From contig NZ_CP055930.1 of the NCBI RefSeq assembly GCF_013927005.1, forward strand, positions 4,340,001-4,404,000: a stretch of DNA of 64,000 nucleotides, in the 5' to 3' direction. Positions 21,560 through 30,705 of the stretch are shown in pieces. How positions within the stretch are numbered: the stretch's first letter is position 1; each line of letters begins with the position of its first letter. The notes below the pieces were generated by a model. That model ran no database searches. It worked only from the letters and a program-made list of their open reading frames with translations, and was not told the DNA's origin. Position numbers and translations under genes: made by a program. The stretch comes from Enterobacter sp. RHBSTW-00175. GTDB lineage: Bacteria; Pseudomonadota; Gammaproteobacteria; Enterobacterales; Enterobacteriaceae.

Positions 21560-21787
21560 TTACACTCTTTTCCCGTCAACCGTAACACTGGCATCAGCTG
21601 AGCTGTTAGGGATGTAAATTCTGACTTTGGAGCCGCTTTCGGTAATCACCTCAATCGTCACAGATGTTGGCGGCGCGCCAGTATCGTCGCCTGTGAAAGC
21701 GGTAACGATCTCTTCTGAGGTTCTGTCTTCAATGATTGGCATAAGCGCGCCGTTAACCAATCCAGCGTAGATCTTCACGTTGCCCAT
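21560..21787 (-). CDS. 75-aa hypothetical protein divergent from terminase
   Basis: The ATG at 21787 has GGGAG six bases upstream; a longer frame from 21817 would overlap terS. The product is a small beta-rich protein (NVKIYAGLVNGALMPIIEDR, SVTIEVITESGSKVRIYIP). It is transcribed away from the terminase, in an otherwise rightward late region, which suggests an accessory or regulatory gene. No function known. Confidence 0.65.
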   Translation of the reverse strand: MGNVKIYAGLVNGALMPIIEDRTSEEIVTAFTGDDTGAPPTSVTIEVITESGSKVRIYIPNSSADASVTVDGKRV

Positions 21788-21810
21788 AGGCATCTCCCAA
21801 AGGTATTTAA

Positions 21811-22383
21811 ATGGCACTCACCGACAAACAAGATATGTTCTGTCGCGAGTACCTCATCGATTTAAACGCCACTCAGGCAGCGATTCGTGTGGGGTACAGC
21901 GCTAAAACTGCTAATCGTACCGCTACAAAATTGCTGTCAAAAGCTGTCATTCAAAACAGGATTGCTGAACTCAAAGCCAAGCGCAACGAGGATGTGGGCA
22001 TTGATGCCGATTATGTGCTCCGGCGCTTGGTTGAAATCGACCAGATGGACGTTCTGGACATCCTCAATGACGACGGCAGCCTTAAAGCAATCAGCCTCTG
22101 GCCCAAGTCCTGGCGAACGACGCTCACCGGGCTGGATATCAGCACCACAATTCAGAACTTCGACGAGGAGACGGCGGAGACCATCCTCAAAAAGATTAAA
22201 TGGCCTGACAAGGTGAAGAACCTTGAGTTGCTCGGTAAGCACGTTCGCGTACAAGCCTTCAAAGAGCAGGTTGAGCAGAAAGTCGTAGCGACCCACAACG
22301 TCATGCTGGTACCGACCAGCGACAACGTGGATAGCTGGGAAGCGGCAGCACAGAAGCAGCAGAGCGAGGTTCTTGGTGGATGA
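21811..22383 (+). CDS. Terminase small subunit (Terminase_2)
   Basis: The 190-aa protein shows the Terminase_2 N-terminal HTH region (DKQDMFCREYLIDLNATQAA, IRVGYSAKTANRTATKLLSK). It recognises the packaging site and hands DNA to the large subunit, whose start overlaps its stop (ATGA). Confidence 0.9.
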   Translation: MALTDKQDMFCREYLIDLNATQAAIRVGYSAKTANRTATKLLSKAVIQNRIAELKAKRNEDVGIDADYVLRRLVEIDQMDVLDILNDDGSLKAISLWPKSWRTTLTGLDISTTIQNFDEETAETILKKIKWPDKVKNLELLGKHVRVQAFKEQVEQKVVATHNVMLVPTSDNVDSWEAAAQKQQSEVLGG

Positions 22384-23951
22384 ATTACAAAGCCGTCTGG
22401 AAACCCTTGCCGGGATCGCAATCGCTCTCCCTGAGCTGCCCATGTAACGAAATCCTCTACGAGGGAACGCGCGGCCCGGGTAAAACCGCCGCGCAGCTGG
22501 CGCGCTTCCGTCGTTTGGTCGGTCTGGGCTATGGCTCGTTCTGGCGTGGTGTCATCTTCGATACCGAGTATAAGAACCTCACTGACATCATCACCCAGTC
22601 AAAGCGTATGTACCGCCTGTTTAACGACGGGGCGCGCTATCTGGCATCGGCCAGTGAATTGCGTTGGGTGTGGCCTACTGGCGAGGAGCTGCTGTTCCGA
22701 TTCGGGAAAGAAGAGGGTGATTACTGGGACTATCACGGGCAGGAGTTCCCGTTTATCGGGTTCAACGAACTGACAAAGCAGCAGTCTGCTGAGTTCTACG
22801 AAATGATGTTCTCCTGCCGGCGATCGTCGTTCCGGCCAGAGAACTACCCACTTGATAATGGTTTGTTGCTTAAGCCGATCCCCCTCGAAACGTTCAGTAC
22901 AACGAATCCATTCGGCATCGGGCATTCCTGGGTGAAAAAACGCTTTATCGAACCAGCACCACGCGGAACCATCATCCGCGAAACGCAGAAAGTGTTTAAC
23001 CCGCAGACTGAACGCGAAGAAGATGTGACGCTGACGCGCGTTGCGATTCACGGCTCATTCAAAGAAAACCCGTACCTCGATCCACAGTACATCGCGACCC
23101 TGATGGCTATCAAAGACCCTAACCGGCGCAAAGCGTGGGTGGAGGGTTCCTGGGATGTCACCAGCGGAGGGCGCTTTGACCATCTATGGAATGCATCGCT
23201 GCACGTCATTAAGCCGTTCCGCATACCGGATAGCTGGACCGTTGACCGCTCCCATGACTGGGGCGAGTCGAAGCCGTTCTCTAACCTCTGGTGGGCGCGC
23301 GCGGATGGCACCGCCGCAGAGCTGCCAGACGGTCGCCAGTTCTGCCCGCCCGCCGGGTCACTGATCCTGATTGGCGAGTGGTACGGCTGCCCTCCTGACG
23401 AGCTGAATAAAGGACTCAATATGTCCTCGACGAACGTTGCCAAGGGAGTTGCGTGGGTTGATAAGCGGTTGGTGGGGGAGGAACTGGCTGAACCTGAAGA
23501 GATAAAGCTCAACGGGATCACGCAGGGGCAATTGAATATCATGCCCGGCATCTGCAAGAAAATTGTTCCTGGCCCTGCTGACGGTGCGATCTATAACACC
23601 GGCGATGATGAGTTATCTATTGCGCAGAAAATGGAATCACAGGGTGTTAAATGGGTTCCATCGAATAAAAAACCGGGATCACGTGTGAACGGCGCGGCAC
23701 TGTTTGCGGACATGCTGGAGGCTGTCATTGAAGGCAAGACGCTGGAATCGGGCGTGCCTGAGAAACCAGCCTTCTACGTGTTCGATTATTGCCGGGGCTG
23801 GATAAGCCGCGTGCCAGTTCTCGTTCGAGACAGCAAAAATCCTGATGACGTAGACACCCAGCAGGAAGATCACGACTGGGATGGTACGCGTTACGCCGTG
23901 CTGCACTCACCGCCGAAGAAAGTCGGCAAAGTCACTAAACTACGGATGTAA
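22380..23951 (+). CDS. Terminase large subunit
   Basis: The 523-aa packaging motor has the Walker A motif GTRGPGKT (29-36) and a Walker-B-like FIGFNEL near residue 122 where the family usually has an acidic pair. The C-terminal nuclease region contains DWGESKPF and the tail RYAVLHSPP. It cuts and pumps DNA into proheads through the portal encoded next. The sequence looks complete and undamaged. Confidence 0.9.
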   Translation: MNYKAVWKPLPGSQSLSLSCPCNEILYEGTRGPGKTAAQLARFRRLVGLGYGSFWRGVIFDTEYKNLTDIITQSKRMYRLFNDGARYLASASELRWVWPTGEELLFRFGKEEGDYWDYHGQEFPFIGFNELTKQQSAEFYEMMFSCRRSSFRPENYPLDNGLLLKPIPLETFSTTNPFGIGHSWVKKRFIEPAPRGTIIRETQKVFNPQTEREEDVTLTRVAIHGSFKENPYLDPQYIATLMAIKDPNRRKAWVEGSWDVTSGGRFDHLWNASLHVIKPFRIPDSWTVDRSHDWGESKPFSNLWWARADGTAAELPDGRQFCPPAGSLILIGEWYGCPPDELNKGLNMSSTNVAKGVAWVDKRLVGEELAEPEEIKLNGITQGQLNIMPGICKKIVPGPADGAIYNTGDDELSIAQKMESQGVKWVPSNKKPGSRVNGAALFADMLEAVIEGKTLESGVPEKPAFYVFDYCRGWISRVPVLVRDSKNPDDVDTQQEDHDWDGTRYAVLHSPPKKVGKVTKLRM

Positions 23952-23955
23952 AACC

Positions 23956-25356
23956 ATGCCTGATATTTCAACACCCAATCTGGACTATGGGAACATGGTA
24001 CAGGCGTGGGACATCAACGACGCCCTGATGGGTGGCACGCTGTATATGCGCCAGCTTGGTGAGGCTTATATGCCGCGCTGGCCAAAAGAAGACAAAGATG
24101 ACTATAAAAAGCGTCTCGACGTGGCCACGCTATTGCCGGCCTACGAAGAGACGATTAACCAAAATGTTGGGCGTGTTTTTGCTGAGCCTATCCAGCTTGG
24201 TGAGAACGTGCCGGATGCGCTGCGAGAATTTGCAAAGGATGTGGATCTGGAAGGGACGCGCCTTGATGTCTGGGCGCAGGCCTTCTTCAGCCTGGCGATG
24301 CAGTATGGCCTTTCTCATGCGCTGGTGGATTTTCCGCGTGTAGACGCCGAACAGGTGAAGACCAAGGCAGATGAAAAAGCCACCGGCGCGCGACCCTACG
24401 TAACCATGCTCAATCCCCGCCAGGTGATTGGCTGGAAGTCGAAGATGGTCGGCGGTAAGGTTCAGCTCACAGCACTGCGCATCAAAGAGGTTGTGGTTGA
24501 AGATGGTGACGACTTCGGGCAGAAGAAAGTCGAGCAGATCCGCTATCTGACTCCAGGGAAAGTTGAGATTTACCGCAAGTCTACTGGCGCTGAGGGCTCG
24601 GCAACCTGGGCACTGCATGAGGCATGGGAAACTTCCCGCAAGGACATCACGCTGGTCACGCTTTACACCAAGCGCACCGGTTTTATGTGCGGCTCTCCGC
24701 CGCTGCTCAACATGGCGTTGCTTAACATCAAGCACTGGCAGAGCCAGAGTGAGCAGGACAACATCCTCCACGTCTCCAGGGTGCCAATACTGACAGTTTT
24801 CGGTCTCGAAGAGGGGCAGGAGCTGACGATCGGATCATCATCAGCAGCTTCATTCACCGATCGGCAGAAGCAGGGGCTCGAATACGTCGAGCACACAGGT
24901 TCCTCCATTGGCGCTGGCAAAGAGTCGCTGGCTGAGTTGGTAGAGCAAATGCGCCAGGCTGGCGCGAAGTTGCTACGCACCGATAACACCTCGACCAAGT
25001 CAGTAGACCAGACCTCAGAAGAGAAGATGCAGGAGCAGTCGCCGCTCTACACCATGGCAACGAGCCTGGAAGACGCGATCGACAACATCCTGCAAATCAT
25101 GGCTGAGTACATAGGCGAGAAGGAAGGCGGCAACGTAGACGTTCGCACCGAACTGGACGTTGAGTCGAAAGAATTCAATCCTCCAGCGGCGATGGCCATT
25201 CAGTCGCTGCGCCAGGGCGGCGACCTTCGCCGCATCGATGCCATCAAGGCCCTGCAAAAACTCAATCTGATTGATGCTGATGCGGATCCGGAGAAGGTTC
25301 TGGATGAGTTGCTGGCCGAGTCTGCGTCGTTGACTGAACCACCGCCGGGGGTGTGA
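23956..25356 (+). CDS. Portal protein, DUF4055 family
   Basis: The 466-aa protein begins MPDISTPNLDYGNMVQAWDI at ATG 23956; the upstream frame overlapping terL is rejected. Hallmarks include DDYKKRLDVATLLPAYEETI and QSEQDNILHVSRVPILTVFG. DUF4055 portals form the dodecameric ring for DNA entry and exit. It follows terL by four bases. Confidence 0.87.
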   Translation: MPDISTPNLDYGNMVQAWDINDALMGGTLYMRQLGEAYMPRWPKEDKDDYKKRLDVATLLPAYEETINQNVGRVFAEPIQLGENVPDALREFAKDVDLEGTRLDVWAQAFFSLAMQYGLSHALVDFPRVDAEQVKTKADEKATGARPYVTMLNPRQVIGWKSKMVGGKVQLTALRIKEVVVEDGDDFGQKKVEQIRYLTPGKVEIYRKSTGAEGSATWALHEAWETSRKDITLVTLYTKRTGFMCGSPPLLNMALLNIKHWQSQSEQDNILHVSRVPILTVFGLEEGQELTIGSSSAASFTDRQKQGLEYVEHTGSSIGAGKESLAELVEQMRQAGAKLLRTDNTSTKSVDQTSEEKMQEQSPLYTMATSLEDAIDNILQIMAEYIGEKEGGNVDVRTELDVESKEFNPPAAMAIQSLRQGGDLRRIDAIKALQKLNLIDADADPEKVLDELLAESASLTEPPPGV

Positions 25357-25357
25357 T

Positions 25358-26461
25358 ATGGCCCGAACGGTCAATGACCGCCTACAGGACGAGACGATAG
25401 CGCACGGACTGTATGTGAACCGCTACGGTACTGGCGTCGCCCGGCGCATGGTTGCGCTGCTCAGCAAGCTTGATTCCGACCTGGCCGCCAAGTTGATGGT
25501 GTTGCTGGATGGTAAGCGTGCGGACACCTATAGTGCCCGCCGCTTGGCATCGCTGTTGGCTGGTGTGCGGGACCTCAACCAGCAGGCCTACGAACCGGTT
25601 AATGCCGCGCTTGCCCGCGAGCTGACGCGTTACGTTGAGTATGAAGCCGGGTATCAGATGGACCTGTTCAGCAGCGTAATCCCTCAGCAAATACTGAAAC
25701 ATGTCCCGCTTCAGAGCATCGCGCCAGAGCAGGTTTATGCCAGCGCTGTAGCGCAGCCGTTCCAGGGACGTTTGCTGAAAGAGTGGGGGAAGAAACTCGA
25801 ATCGGATCGGCTGGACAAGATTACCAATGCCGTTCGCTCCGGGTTCCTCCAGGGCGAAACGGTAGAGCAAATTGTTAAACGTGTCGCCGGCACGCCGCAG
25901 CGCAACCGTGAAGATGGGGTGATCAACACTGCCCGTCGTGACCTGGCGGTGGTATCGCGTACCGCGGTGAACCACATGGCCGCCACAGCACGCCAGGAGT
26001 TCGCCCAGGTCAACAGCGATATCGTGAAGGCAAAACAGTGGTCCTCAACACTCGACACGCATACCAGCCAGTGGTGCATTATCCGCGACCGCAAACTCTA
26101 CACGCTCGACGGCAAGCCGCTGGGGCATGTAGTTCCTTATCTGCGCGGACCTGGCAAAATCCACTTCTGCTGTCGTTCCGGCGAAATCCTGATCACGAAA
26201 TCGTGGGAAGAGTTGCAGATATCCTCTGGCGAACTGAGCAGCGCCACACGCGCTTCTATGGACGGGCAGGTACCAGCGCATACCAGCTATGCCGAATGGC
26301 TTACCCGACAGCCGTACGCGCGACAGGAACAGGTGCTGGGCGTTACCCGCGCGATGATGCTACGTGATGGCAAAATCACTGTGCCGGAGATGTTCAACGA
26401 TGCCGGGGAGTTTCTTACCCTGGATGAACTGCGCCGCGTGGATGCGTCGGCGTTTGGTTAA
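25358..26461 (+). CDS. Minor head / head morphogenesis protein (SPP1 gp7-like)
   Basis: The 367-aa protein has the gp7/Mu F-type domain at about 165-265: RRDLAVVSRTAVNHMAATAR, TSQWCIIRD and GPGKIHFCCRS. These Cys/His-bearing motifs are typical of phage head morphogenesis proteins that bind the portal and are packaged in small number. Starts one base after the portal stop. Confidence 0.85.
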   Translation: MARTVNDRLQDETIAHGLYVNRYGTGVARRMVALLSKLDSDLAAKLMVLLDGKRADTYSARRLASLLAGVRDLNQQAYEPVNAALARELTRYVEYEAGYQMDLFSSVIPQQILKHVPLQSIAPEQVYASAVAQPFQGRLLKEWGKKLESDRLDKITNAVRSGFLQGETVEQIVKRVAGTPQRNREDGVINTARRDLAVVSRTAVNHMAATARQEFAQVNSDIVKAKQWSSTLDTHTSQWCIIRDRKLYTLDGKPLGHVVPYLRGPGKIHFCCRSGEILITKSWEELQISSGELSSATRASMDGQVPAHTSYAEWLTRQPYARQEQVLGVTRAMMLRDGKITVPEMFNDAGEFLTLDELRRVDASAFG

Positions 26462-26470
26462 TAAATAAGC

Positions 26471-26490
26471 GATATGGGAATTCCCATATC
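26471..26490. repeat. Perfect 20-bp palindrome
   Basis: GATATGGGAATTCCCATATC just after the minor head gene. It may form a hairpin or bind a dimeric protein. A terminator follows at 26504. Confidence 0.85.
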
Positions 26491-26503
26491 GGTCAGATCA
26501 CAG

Positions 26504-26527
26504 GCTGCCTCCGGGCAGCTTTTTTTA
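26504..26527 (+). terminator. Rho-independent terminator before the scaffold gene
   Basis: GCTGCC-TCCG-GGCAGC followed by seven T. In the late operon it would be passed by Q-modified polymerase and could set the ratio of head proteins. Confidence 0.82.
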
Positions 26528-26606
26528 TGCCTGCCGCTGAGCGGATGCGACGCGGTGACCGGGTCGGATGACCCACCATCAATGGCCGGAAGGCTGGAGC
26601 AAAACA

Positions 26607-27359
26607 ATGAAACTCAAACTCGATGCTAACGGCAATGTGGTCGTTGAAAACGGTATGCCTGTGTACGTCCATGATGACGGCAAAGAAATCCCGTTCGATG
26701 CGGTTGCGGCGATGACAAAAATCACTTCCCTGAACGGTGAGGCTAAAACACACCGCGAGGCGAAGGAATCGGCGGAAGCCAGTCTCGCAAAATTCGCTGG
26801 CATCACCGACCCGACCAAGGCGCTCGAGGCCCTGGAGATGATGACCAAAATCGACCAGAAAAAACTGATCGACGCTGGCGCCGTTGACCAGGTGAAGGCC
26901 GAGATCACCAAGGTTTTCCAGCAGCAGCTGGACGAAGCGAACGGAAAAAACCAGGCGCTGGAAACCCAGCTCTACGACGAGATGATTGGCGGCCGCTTCG
27001 GTGGCTCTAAATTCATTACCGAAAAGATGGCGATCCCGGCTGAGTTTGTGCGTTCCCACTTCGGCCAGAACTTCAAAATCGAAGACGGCAAGGTCGTGGC
27101 CTACGACGGGCAGGGCAACAAAGTGTTCTCCCGTACCAAGCCCGGTGAACTGGCTGGTTTCGATGAAGCGCTGGAATCTCTGGTCGAGTTGCATCCGCAG
27201 AAAGACTACATCCTCAAAGCGTCCGGCAACAGCGGTGGCGGTTCCCACCAGTCGCAGCATCAGGCCGGGCAAAAAACCATGAAACGCGGTGCGTTTGATT
27301 CCCTGGATAACGCTGGCAAGCAAGCAGCGCTGAAAGATGGCGTCAGCATCGTCGATTAA
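26607..27359 (+). CDS. Scaffold protein
   Basis: The 250-aa acidic, helical protein (KLKLDANGNVVVENGMPVYV; coiled coil around QVKAEITKVFQQQLDEANGK) precedes the major coat gene, the usual position of a head scaffold. The C terminus is Lys-rich and Gln/Ser-rich (GSHQSQHQAGQKTMKRGAF), as expected for coat binding. Start ATG 26607; the in-frame 26568 ATG is less likely. Confidence 0.78.
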   Translation: MKLKLDANGNVVVENGMPVYVHDDGKEIPFDAVAAMTKITSLNGEAKTHREAKESAEASLAKFAGITDPTKALEALEMMTKIDQKKLIDAGAVDQVKAEITKVFQQQLDEANGKNQALETQLYDEMIGGRFGGSKFITEKMAIPAEFVRSHFGQNFKIEDGKVVAYDGQGNKVFSRTKPGELAGFDEALESLVELHPQKDYILKASGNSGGGSHQSQHQAGQKTMKRGAFDSLDNAGKQAALKDGVSIVD

Positions 27360-27376
27360 ATCGAAAGGAGCCATAA

Positions 27377-28516
27377 ATGGCAGGCAATACCCTAACTGGT
27401 CTGATCCCGACCATCTATACCGCACTGGACGTAGTGTCTCGTGAGCAAACTGGCTTCATCCCTGCTGTAGCGCGAGACGCTAAGGCAGATGCAGCTGCGA
27501 AAGACCAGACCGTGCGTGCACCAGTCGCCCCTGCGGCCACCACTGAAGATATTGTCCCGGGGCCGTCAGCGCCTAATACCGGTGACCAGAATATCGGCGG
27601 TGTGGATGTCAAAATCACCAAGTCCAAAATGGCCCCGGTCAAATGGAACGGTGAAGAGCAACTGGCGCTGGGCCCAGCTGGTACCTACAATACCATCCTG
27701 GCCGATCAGTTCAAACAGGCTTTCCGCGCGCTGGCGAACGAAGTGGATGCTGACCTTGCTGCATTGTTCCTCAACTCATCCCGTGCGGTTGGCGTGCCTA
27801 AGGATACCCCGTTCAGCATCAAAGACGATCTGACCGATGCTGCGCTGGCGCGTCAAATCCTGACTGATAACGGCGCGCCAACCACAGACATGCGTATGGT
27901 GCTGGGCGGTGAAGCGATGGCCTCCATTCGTGGCAAACAATCTGTGCTGTTCAAAGCGAACGAAGCGGGCACCGACCAGCTGCTGCGTGAAGGCGTCATC
28001 GGACGCATCATGGGCTTCAATCTCCACGAATCCTTCAACATTAAGCGTACCGCGAAAAGCACTGCGGCTGGCTACAAGGTCAACGGTGCGAAAAAAGAGG
28101 GAGATATCATCGTTGCCATCTCGGCGGGCACCGGCGGCATTGCTGCGGGCACTGCGGTGAAGTTCGACGGTGACGACAATCAGTACATGGTTGTAGCGGC
28201 TACATCTTCCACTATCACCATTAGTGCGCCTGGCCTCCGGCAGGATTTGGCTGACCAGGCTGCTGTCACCGTGCTGAGCGAATTCGTGCCGAACATGGCG
28301 TTTGACCGTGGCGCATTCCTGCTGGCCAGCCGTACCCCGGCAATGCCTGAAGGTGGCGATACTGCTGATGATGTCATGAACGTGACCGACCCGGTATCTG
28401 GCATCACCTTCCAGGTGGCGCTGTACCGTCAGTACCGTCAGGTGCGTTACGAAGTTGGTCTGGCATGGGGTGTGGCTGCTGTGGCGCCACGTCATTCCGC
28501 CATCATCATGGGTTAA
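27377..28516 (+). CDS. Major capsid protein, P22 coat-like
   Basis: The 379-aa protein begins AGNTLTGLIPTIYTALDVVS, typical of the P22-coat-like group, with ANEVDADLAALFLNSSRAVG and the C-terminal QYRQVRYEVGLAWGVAAVAP. An inserted beta domain (about 225-290, GDIIVAISAGTGGIAAGTAV) corresponds in position to the extra I-domain of such coats. It combines with a siphovirus tail, a mosaic also known from other enteric phages. Confidence 0.88.
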   Translation: MAGNTLTGLIPTIYTALDVVSREQTGFIPAVARDAKADAAAKDQTVRAPVAPAATTEDIVPGPSAPNTGDQNIGGVDVKITKSKMAPVKWNGEEQLALGPAGTYNTILADQFKQAFRALANEVDADLAALFLNSSRAVGVPKDTPFSIKDDLTDAALARQILTDNGAPTTDMRMVLGGEAMASIRGKQSVLFKANEAGTDQLLREGVIGRIMGFNLHESFNIKRTAKSTAAGYKVNGAKKEGDIIVAISAGTGGIAAGTAVKFDGDDNQYMVVAATSSTITISAPGLRQDLADQAAVTVLSEFVPNMAFDRGAFLLASRTPAMPEGGDTADDVMNVTDPVSGITFQVALYRQYRQVRYEVGLAWGVAAVAPRHSAIIMG

Positions 28517-28520
28517 CCAC

Positions 28521-28544
28521 AGGGGCTTCGGCCCCTTTGTTTTT
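28521..28544 (+). terminator. Rho-independent terminator after the coat gene
   Basis: AGGGGC-TTCG-GCCCCT followed by TTGTTTTT. It probably lowers expression of the downstream connector genes relative to coat. Confidence 0.8.
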
Positions 28545-28555
28545 CAGGAGGCCCA

Positions 28556-28777
28556 ATGGCCGGATTAACTAAAGAGCAGCGCGCGCAGCGTGAGGCTGAA
28601 AAGAATGCAGCGCAGAACGGTGCTGAACAAACTCCTGCTAATCAGGAACAGCAGAGTATCGAGCTGGTGGTCATGGTGCGTGAGATCCCGGAGTTCCCCG
28701 GCGGCCCGCTGAGCGCGGAAGTTCACCCTGACGAAGTTGATAACTGGCTGGCGCTGGACTGGCGCCTGGAGGAGTAA
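28556..28777 (+). CDS. 73-aa hypothetical head protein
   Basis: The short protein starts with a charged helix (TKEQRAQREAEKNAAQNGAE) and ends with a small folded part (IELVVMVREIPEFPGGPLSA). It follows the coat gene with a good CAGGAGG ribosome site and precedes the connector gene by two bases. Similar small genes follow coats in related prophages; role unknown. Confidence 0.7.
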   Translation: MAGLTKEQRAQREAEKNAAQNGAEQTPANQEQQSIELVVMVREIPEFPGGPLSAEVHPDEVDNWLALDWRLEE

Positions 28778-28779
28778 CC

Positions 28780-29262
28780 ATGCTGGTTGCCTATCCCCAT
28801 TCGCCAGACTTCAACACCTACGCCAGCGTTGTTGACCTGCGAGCGTTTGCGGCAGGACGCGGGTATACCGTTCCTGCCGATGATGGTGAGTGCGGACAGA
28901 TGCTGATGCAGGCGATGGATTATCTGGAGGGTAAGTCATGGCGCGGGCAGCGCAGCGATGCTTCACAGCCGCTGTCCTGGCCTCGCTCTGGCGTTCGCTT
29001 CGATGGCGTTGACCTGCCGGATGACGCCATCCCGCAGCGCCTGGTTGATGCGCAGTGCCGCCTGGCCATCGAATCGCAGGAGATTGACCTGACGCCTTCG
29101 GTTGCTGGTGGAGGGGCGGTGACGATGGAGCGCGTCGAGGGTGCGGTAACCGTCCAGTACGAGCCCGGCACCAACAAAGCCTCACCATCATTCCCCTGGT
29201 TCTATTCATCGATGCGCGGGCTGGTGGTGGGCGGCAATCAGATCCGCATCGAAAGGGGTTGA
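28780..29262 (+). CDS. Head-tail connector, DnaT-like family
   Basis: The 160-aa product fits the DnaT_2/gp6-like head-tail connector group: FNTYASVVDLRAFAAGRGY, MQAMDYLEGKSWRGQRSDAS and PLSWPRSGVRFDGVDLPDDA. It would ring the portal and connect to the stopper. Directly adjacent to the next gene. Confidence 0.8.
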   Translation: MLVAYPHSPDFNTYASVVDLRAFAAGRGYTVPADDGECGQMLMQAMDYLEGKSWRGQRSDASQPLSWPRSGVRFDGVDLPDDAIPQRLVDAQCRLAIESQEIDLTPSVAGGGAVTMERVEGAVTVQYEPGTNKASPSFPWFYSSMRGLVVGGNQIRIERG

Positions 29263-29263
29263 T

Positions 29264-29617
29264 ATGGCAATTAACTACCTCCGTATGCGTGCGACTGCGA
29301 CGCGACTGCTGACCGAGAACGGAAGGACCTACCCGCTGACCCGCGGCGGCAGCACTACTCGCGATCAGTTCGGTAAGGAAGTTACCACACCGGTGACCAC
29401 TGCGACGGTCACCGGCGTTATCACCGAATACTCATCCCGAGAAATTGATGGTTCGCTGATCGCCACTGGCGATAAGAAGCTGGCAGCCACATTCGAAACG
29501 GAAGTGCGTATCGATGACCGCATTGAAATTGACGGCAAAAAATGGCGCGTGGTGCAGCCGAACCCGGTTAAGCCTGCTGACGTGCTTATCTCGTACAACA
29601 TCCAGTTGAGGGCGTGA
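29264..29617 (+). CDS. Head closure / stopper protein
   Basis: The 117-aa protein (RATATRLLTENGRTYPLTRG, with ITEYSSREIDGSLIATGDKK) is a beta-barrel-like head-tail joining protein by sequence style and by its place in the connector, closure, completion, terminator gene order. It overlaps the next gene's upstream GTG by four bases. Confidence 0.75.
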   Translation: MAINYLRMRATATRLLTENGRTYPLTRGGSTTRDQFGKEVTTPVTTATVTGVITEYSSREIDGSLIATGDKKLAATFETEVRIDDRIEIDGKKWRVVQPNPVKPADVLISYNIQLRA

Positions 29618-29619
29618 TA

Positions 29620-30219
29620 ATGGCCAGCACTGCAAATCAGCCCTTTTTGGCTGCCATTCAGTTGTTCATGGATAGCTCAAAAGAGGAGATGGATGAGGTG
29701 GTACGGAGGACAGGCATTAAAATCCTTGGTCGCCTTATTGAAATGTCTCCGGTTGGCCAACCAGAAACATGGGAGGTGAATCAGACGGCATCTGCCTACA
29801 ACACCGCCGTTCGTGAGCACAATGCAGCTCTGCGCGATGACCCGGCCAACCTGACCAAATCAGGGCGGCTTAAGCGCGGTCTGCGTGTCAACGACTCGAT
29901 GGATATCAAAAAGCCTGAGGGGTATGTCGGCGGGCGCTTCAAAAACAACTGGTATGTCGGTTTTGATAACAAACCTACAGAATCGAACGATACTCCTGAT
30001 GCATCCGGTCAAGGATCTAACTCTCGCGGGCTGGCAGTGCTCGAGGTTTTCCGGGTTGGGCAGGTAAGCACGATTTATTTCACCAACAATTTGCCATATG
30101 CGCTGGCGCTGGAGAATGGGCATTCGAACCAGGCACCAGGGGGAATGGTTGGCCTGACAGCGATTGATGCTGCCCAGTATTTCCGTGAGGCAATGAGCGA
30201 GGTTCGCAATGGCCAGTGA
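29620..30219 (+). CDS. Tail completion protein (HK97 gp10-like)
   Basis: The 199-aa protein has the gp10-like pattern of a helical start (LAAIQLFMDSSKEEMDEVVR), a central SPVGQPETWEVNQ and the terminal LPYALALENGHSNQAPGGMV. It helps join tail to head. ATG 29620 is preferred, with a GTG at 29614 as alternative. It overlaps the tail terminator gene by 11 bases. Confidence 0.8.
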   Translation: MASTANQPFLAAIQLFMDSSKEEMDEVVRRTGIKILGRLIEMSPVGQPETWEVNQTASAYNTAVREHNAALRDDPANLTKSGRLKRGLRVNDSMDIKKPEGYVGGRFKNNWYVGFDNKPTESNDTPDASGQGSNSRGLAVLEVFRVGQVSTIYFTNNLPYALALENGHSNQAPGGMVGLTAIDAAQYFREAMSEVRNGQ

Positions 30220-30658
30220 TCAGTCAATGCGAATAGCTGAGTTGCTGGAGGGGCGTATTGCTGTTATCTGCACTTCGCTCGGTCTGCCAGTGGCCTGGCC
30301 GAACATCACGTTCACTCCTCCCGATAATGCGCCTTACGGGCGTGTTTATGTTTTACCGGCGCAAACCGTAGGACAGGATCTTGAAGGCCAATTGCGCACG
30401 TACCACGGCATTCTCCAGCTGAACATCATTGCGCCAGCAGGTAGCGGGGTGACGCAGGCCAGAGGGCTGGCAAAGTCTGTCGCTGATGCTTTTCCCGAAG
30501 GACTGCCGCTGGTGGATGGGGACCTGACCGTCTACATCAACGGGCCGCCTCAGGTCCGTCAGCCAATACAGGATCGTCCTACCTCCGCACCCAACGGTAG
30601 TAGTGGCTCCATCACCTATACCACCCCCATCAGTATGCAGTATCGCGCTGATTACTGA
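30209..30658 (+). CDS. Tail terminator protein, DUF4128
   Basis: The 149-aa protein (RIAELLEGRIAVICTSLGLP, GQLRTYHGILQLNIIAPAGS) matches the DUF4128/tail-terminator group (lambda gpU-like role), which caps the tail tube when the correct length is reached. Confidence 0.82.
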   Translation: MASDQSMRIAELLEGRIAVICTSLGLPVAWPNITFTPPDNAPYGRVYVLPAQTVGQDLEGQLRTYHGILQLNIIAPAGSGVTQARGLAKSVADAFPEGLPLVDGDLTVYINGPPQVRQPIQDRPTSAPNGSSGSITYTTPISMQYRADY

Positions 30659-30681
30659 CCCGCTGCATGGCGGGTTTTTTT
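30659..30681 (+). terminator. Terminator before the tail tube gene
   Basis: CCCGC-TGCATG-GCGGG followed by seven T and ATTCC. One of several CCCGC...GCGGG-T7 units lying just before late structural genes. Confidence 0.82.
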
Positions 30682-30705
30682 ATTCCCTAAATTCAGGAGA
30701 ATGCA

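Noticed and set aside
26493..27425. 310-aa leftward ORF opposite the scaffold gene
   Set aside because: Lies wholly antisense to scaffold and coat start, with composition of a shadow frame and no ribosome site.
27776..28495. 239-aa leftward ORF opposite the coat gene
   Set aside because: His/Arg/Thr-rich frame opposite a clear capsid gene; no ribosome site.
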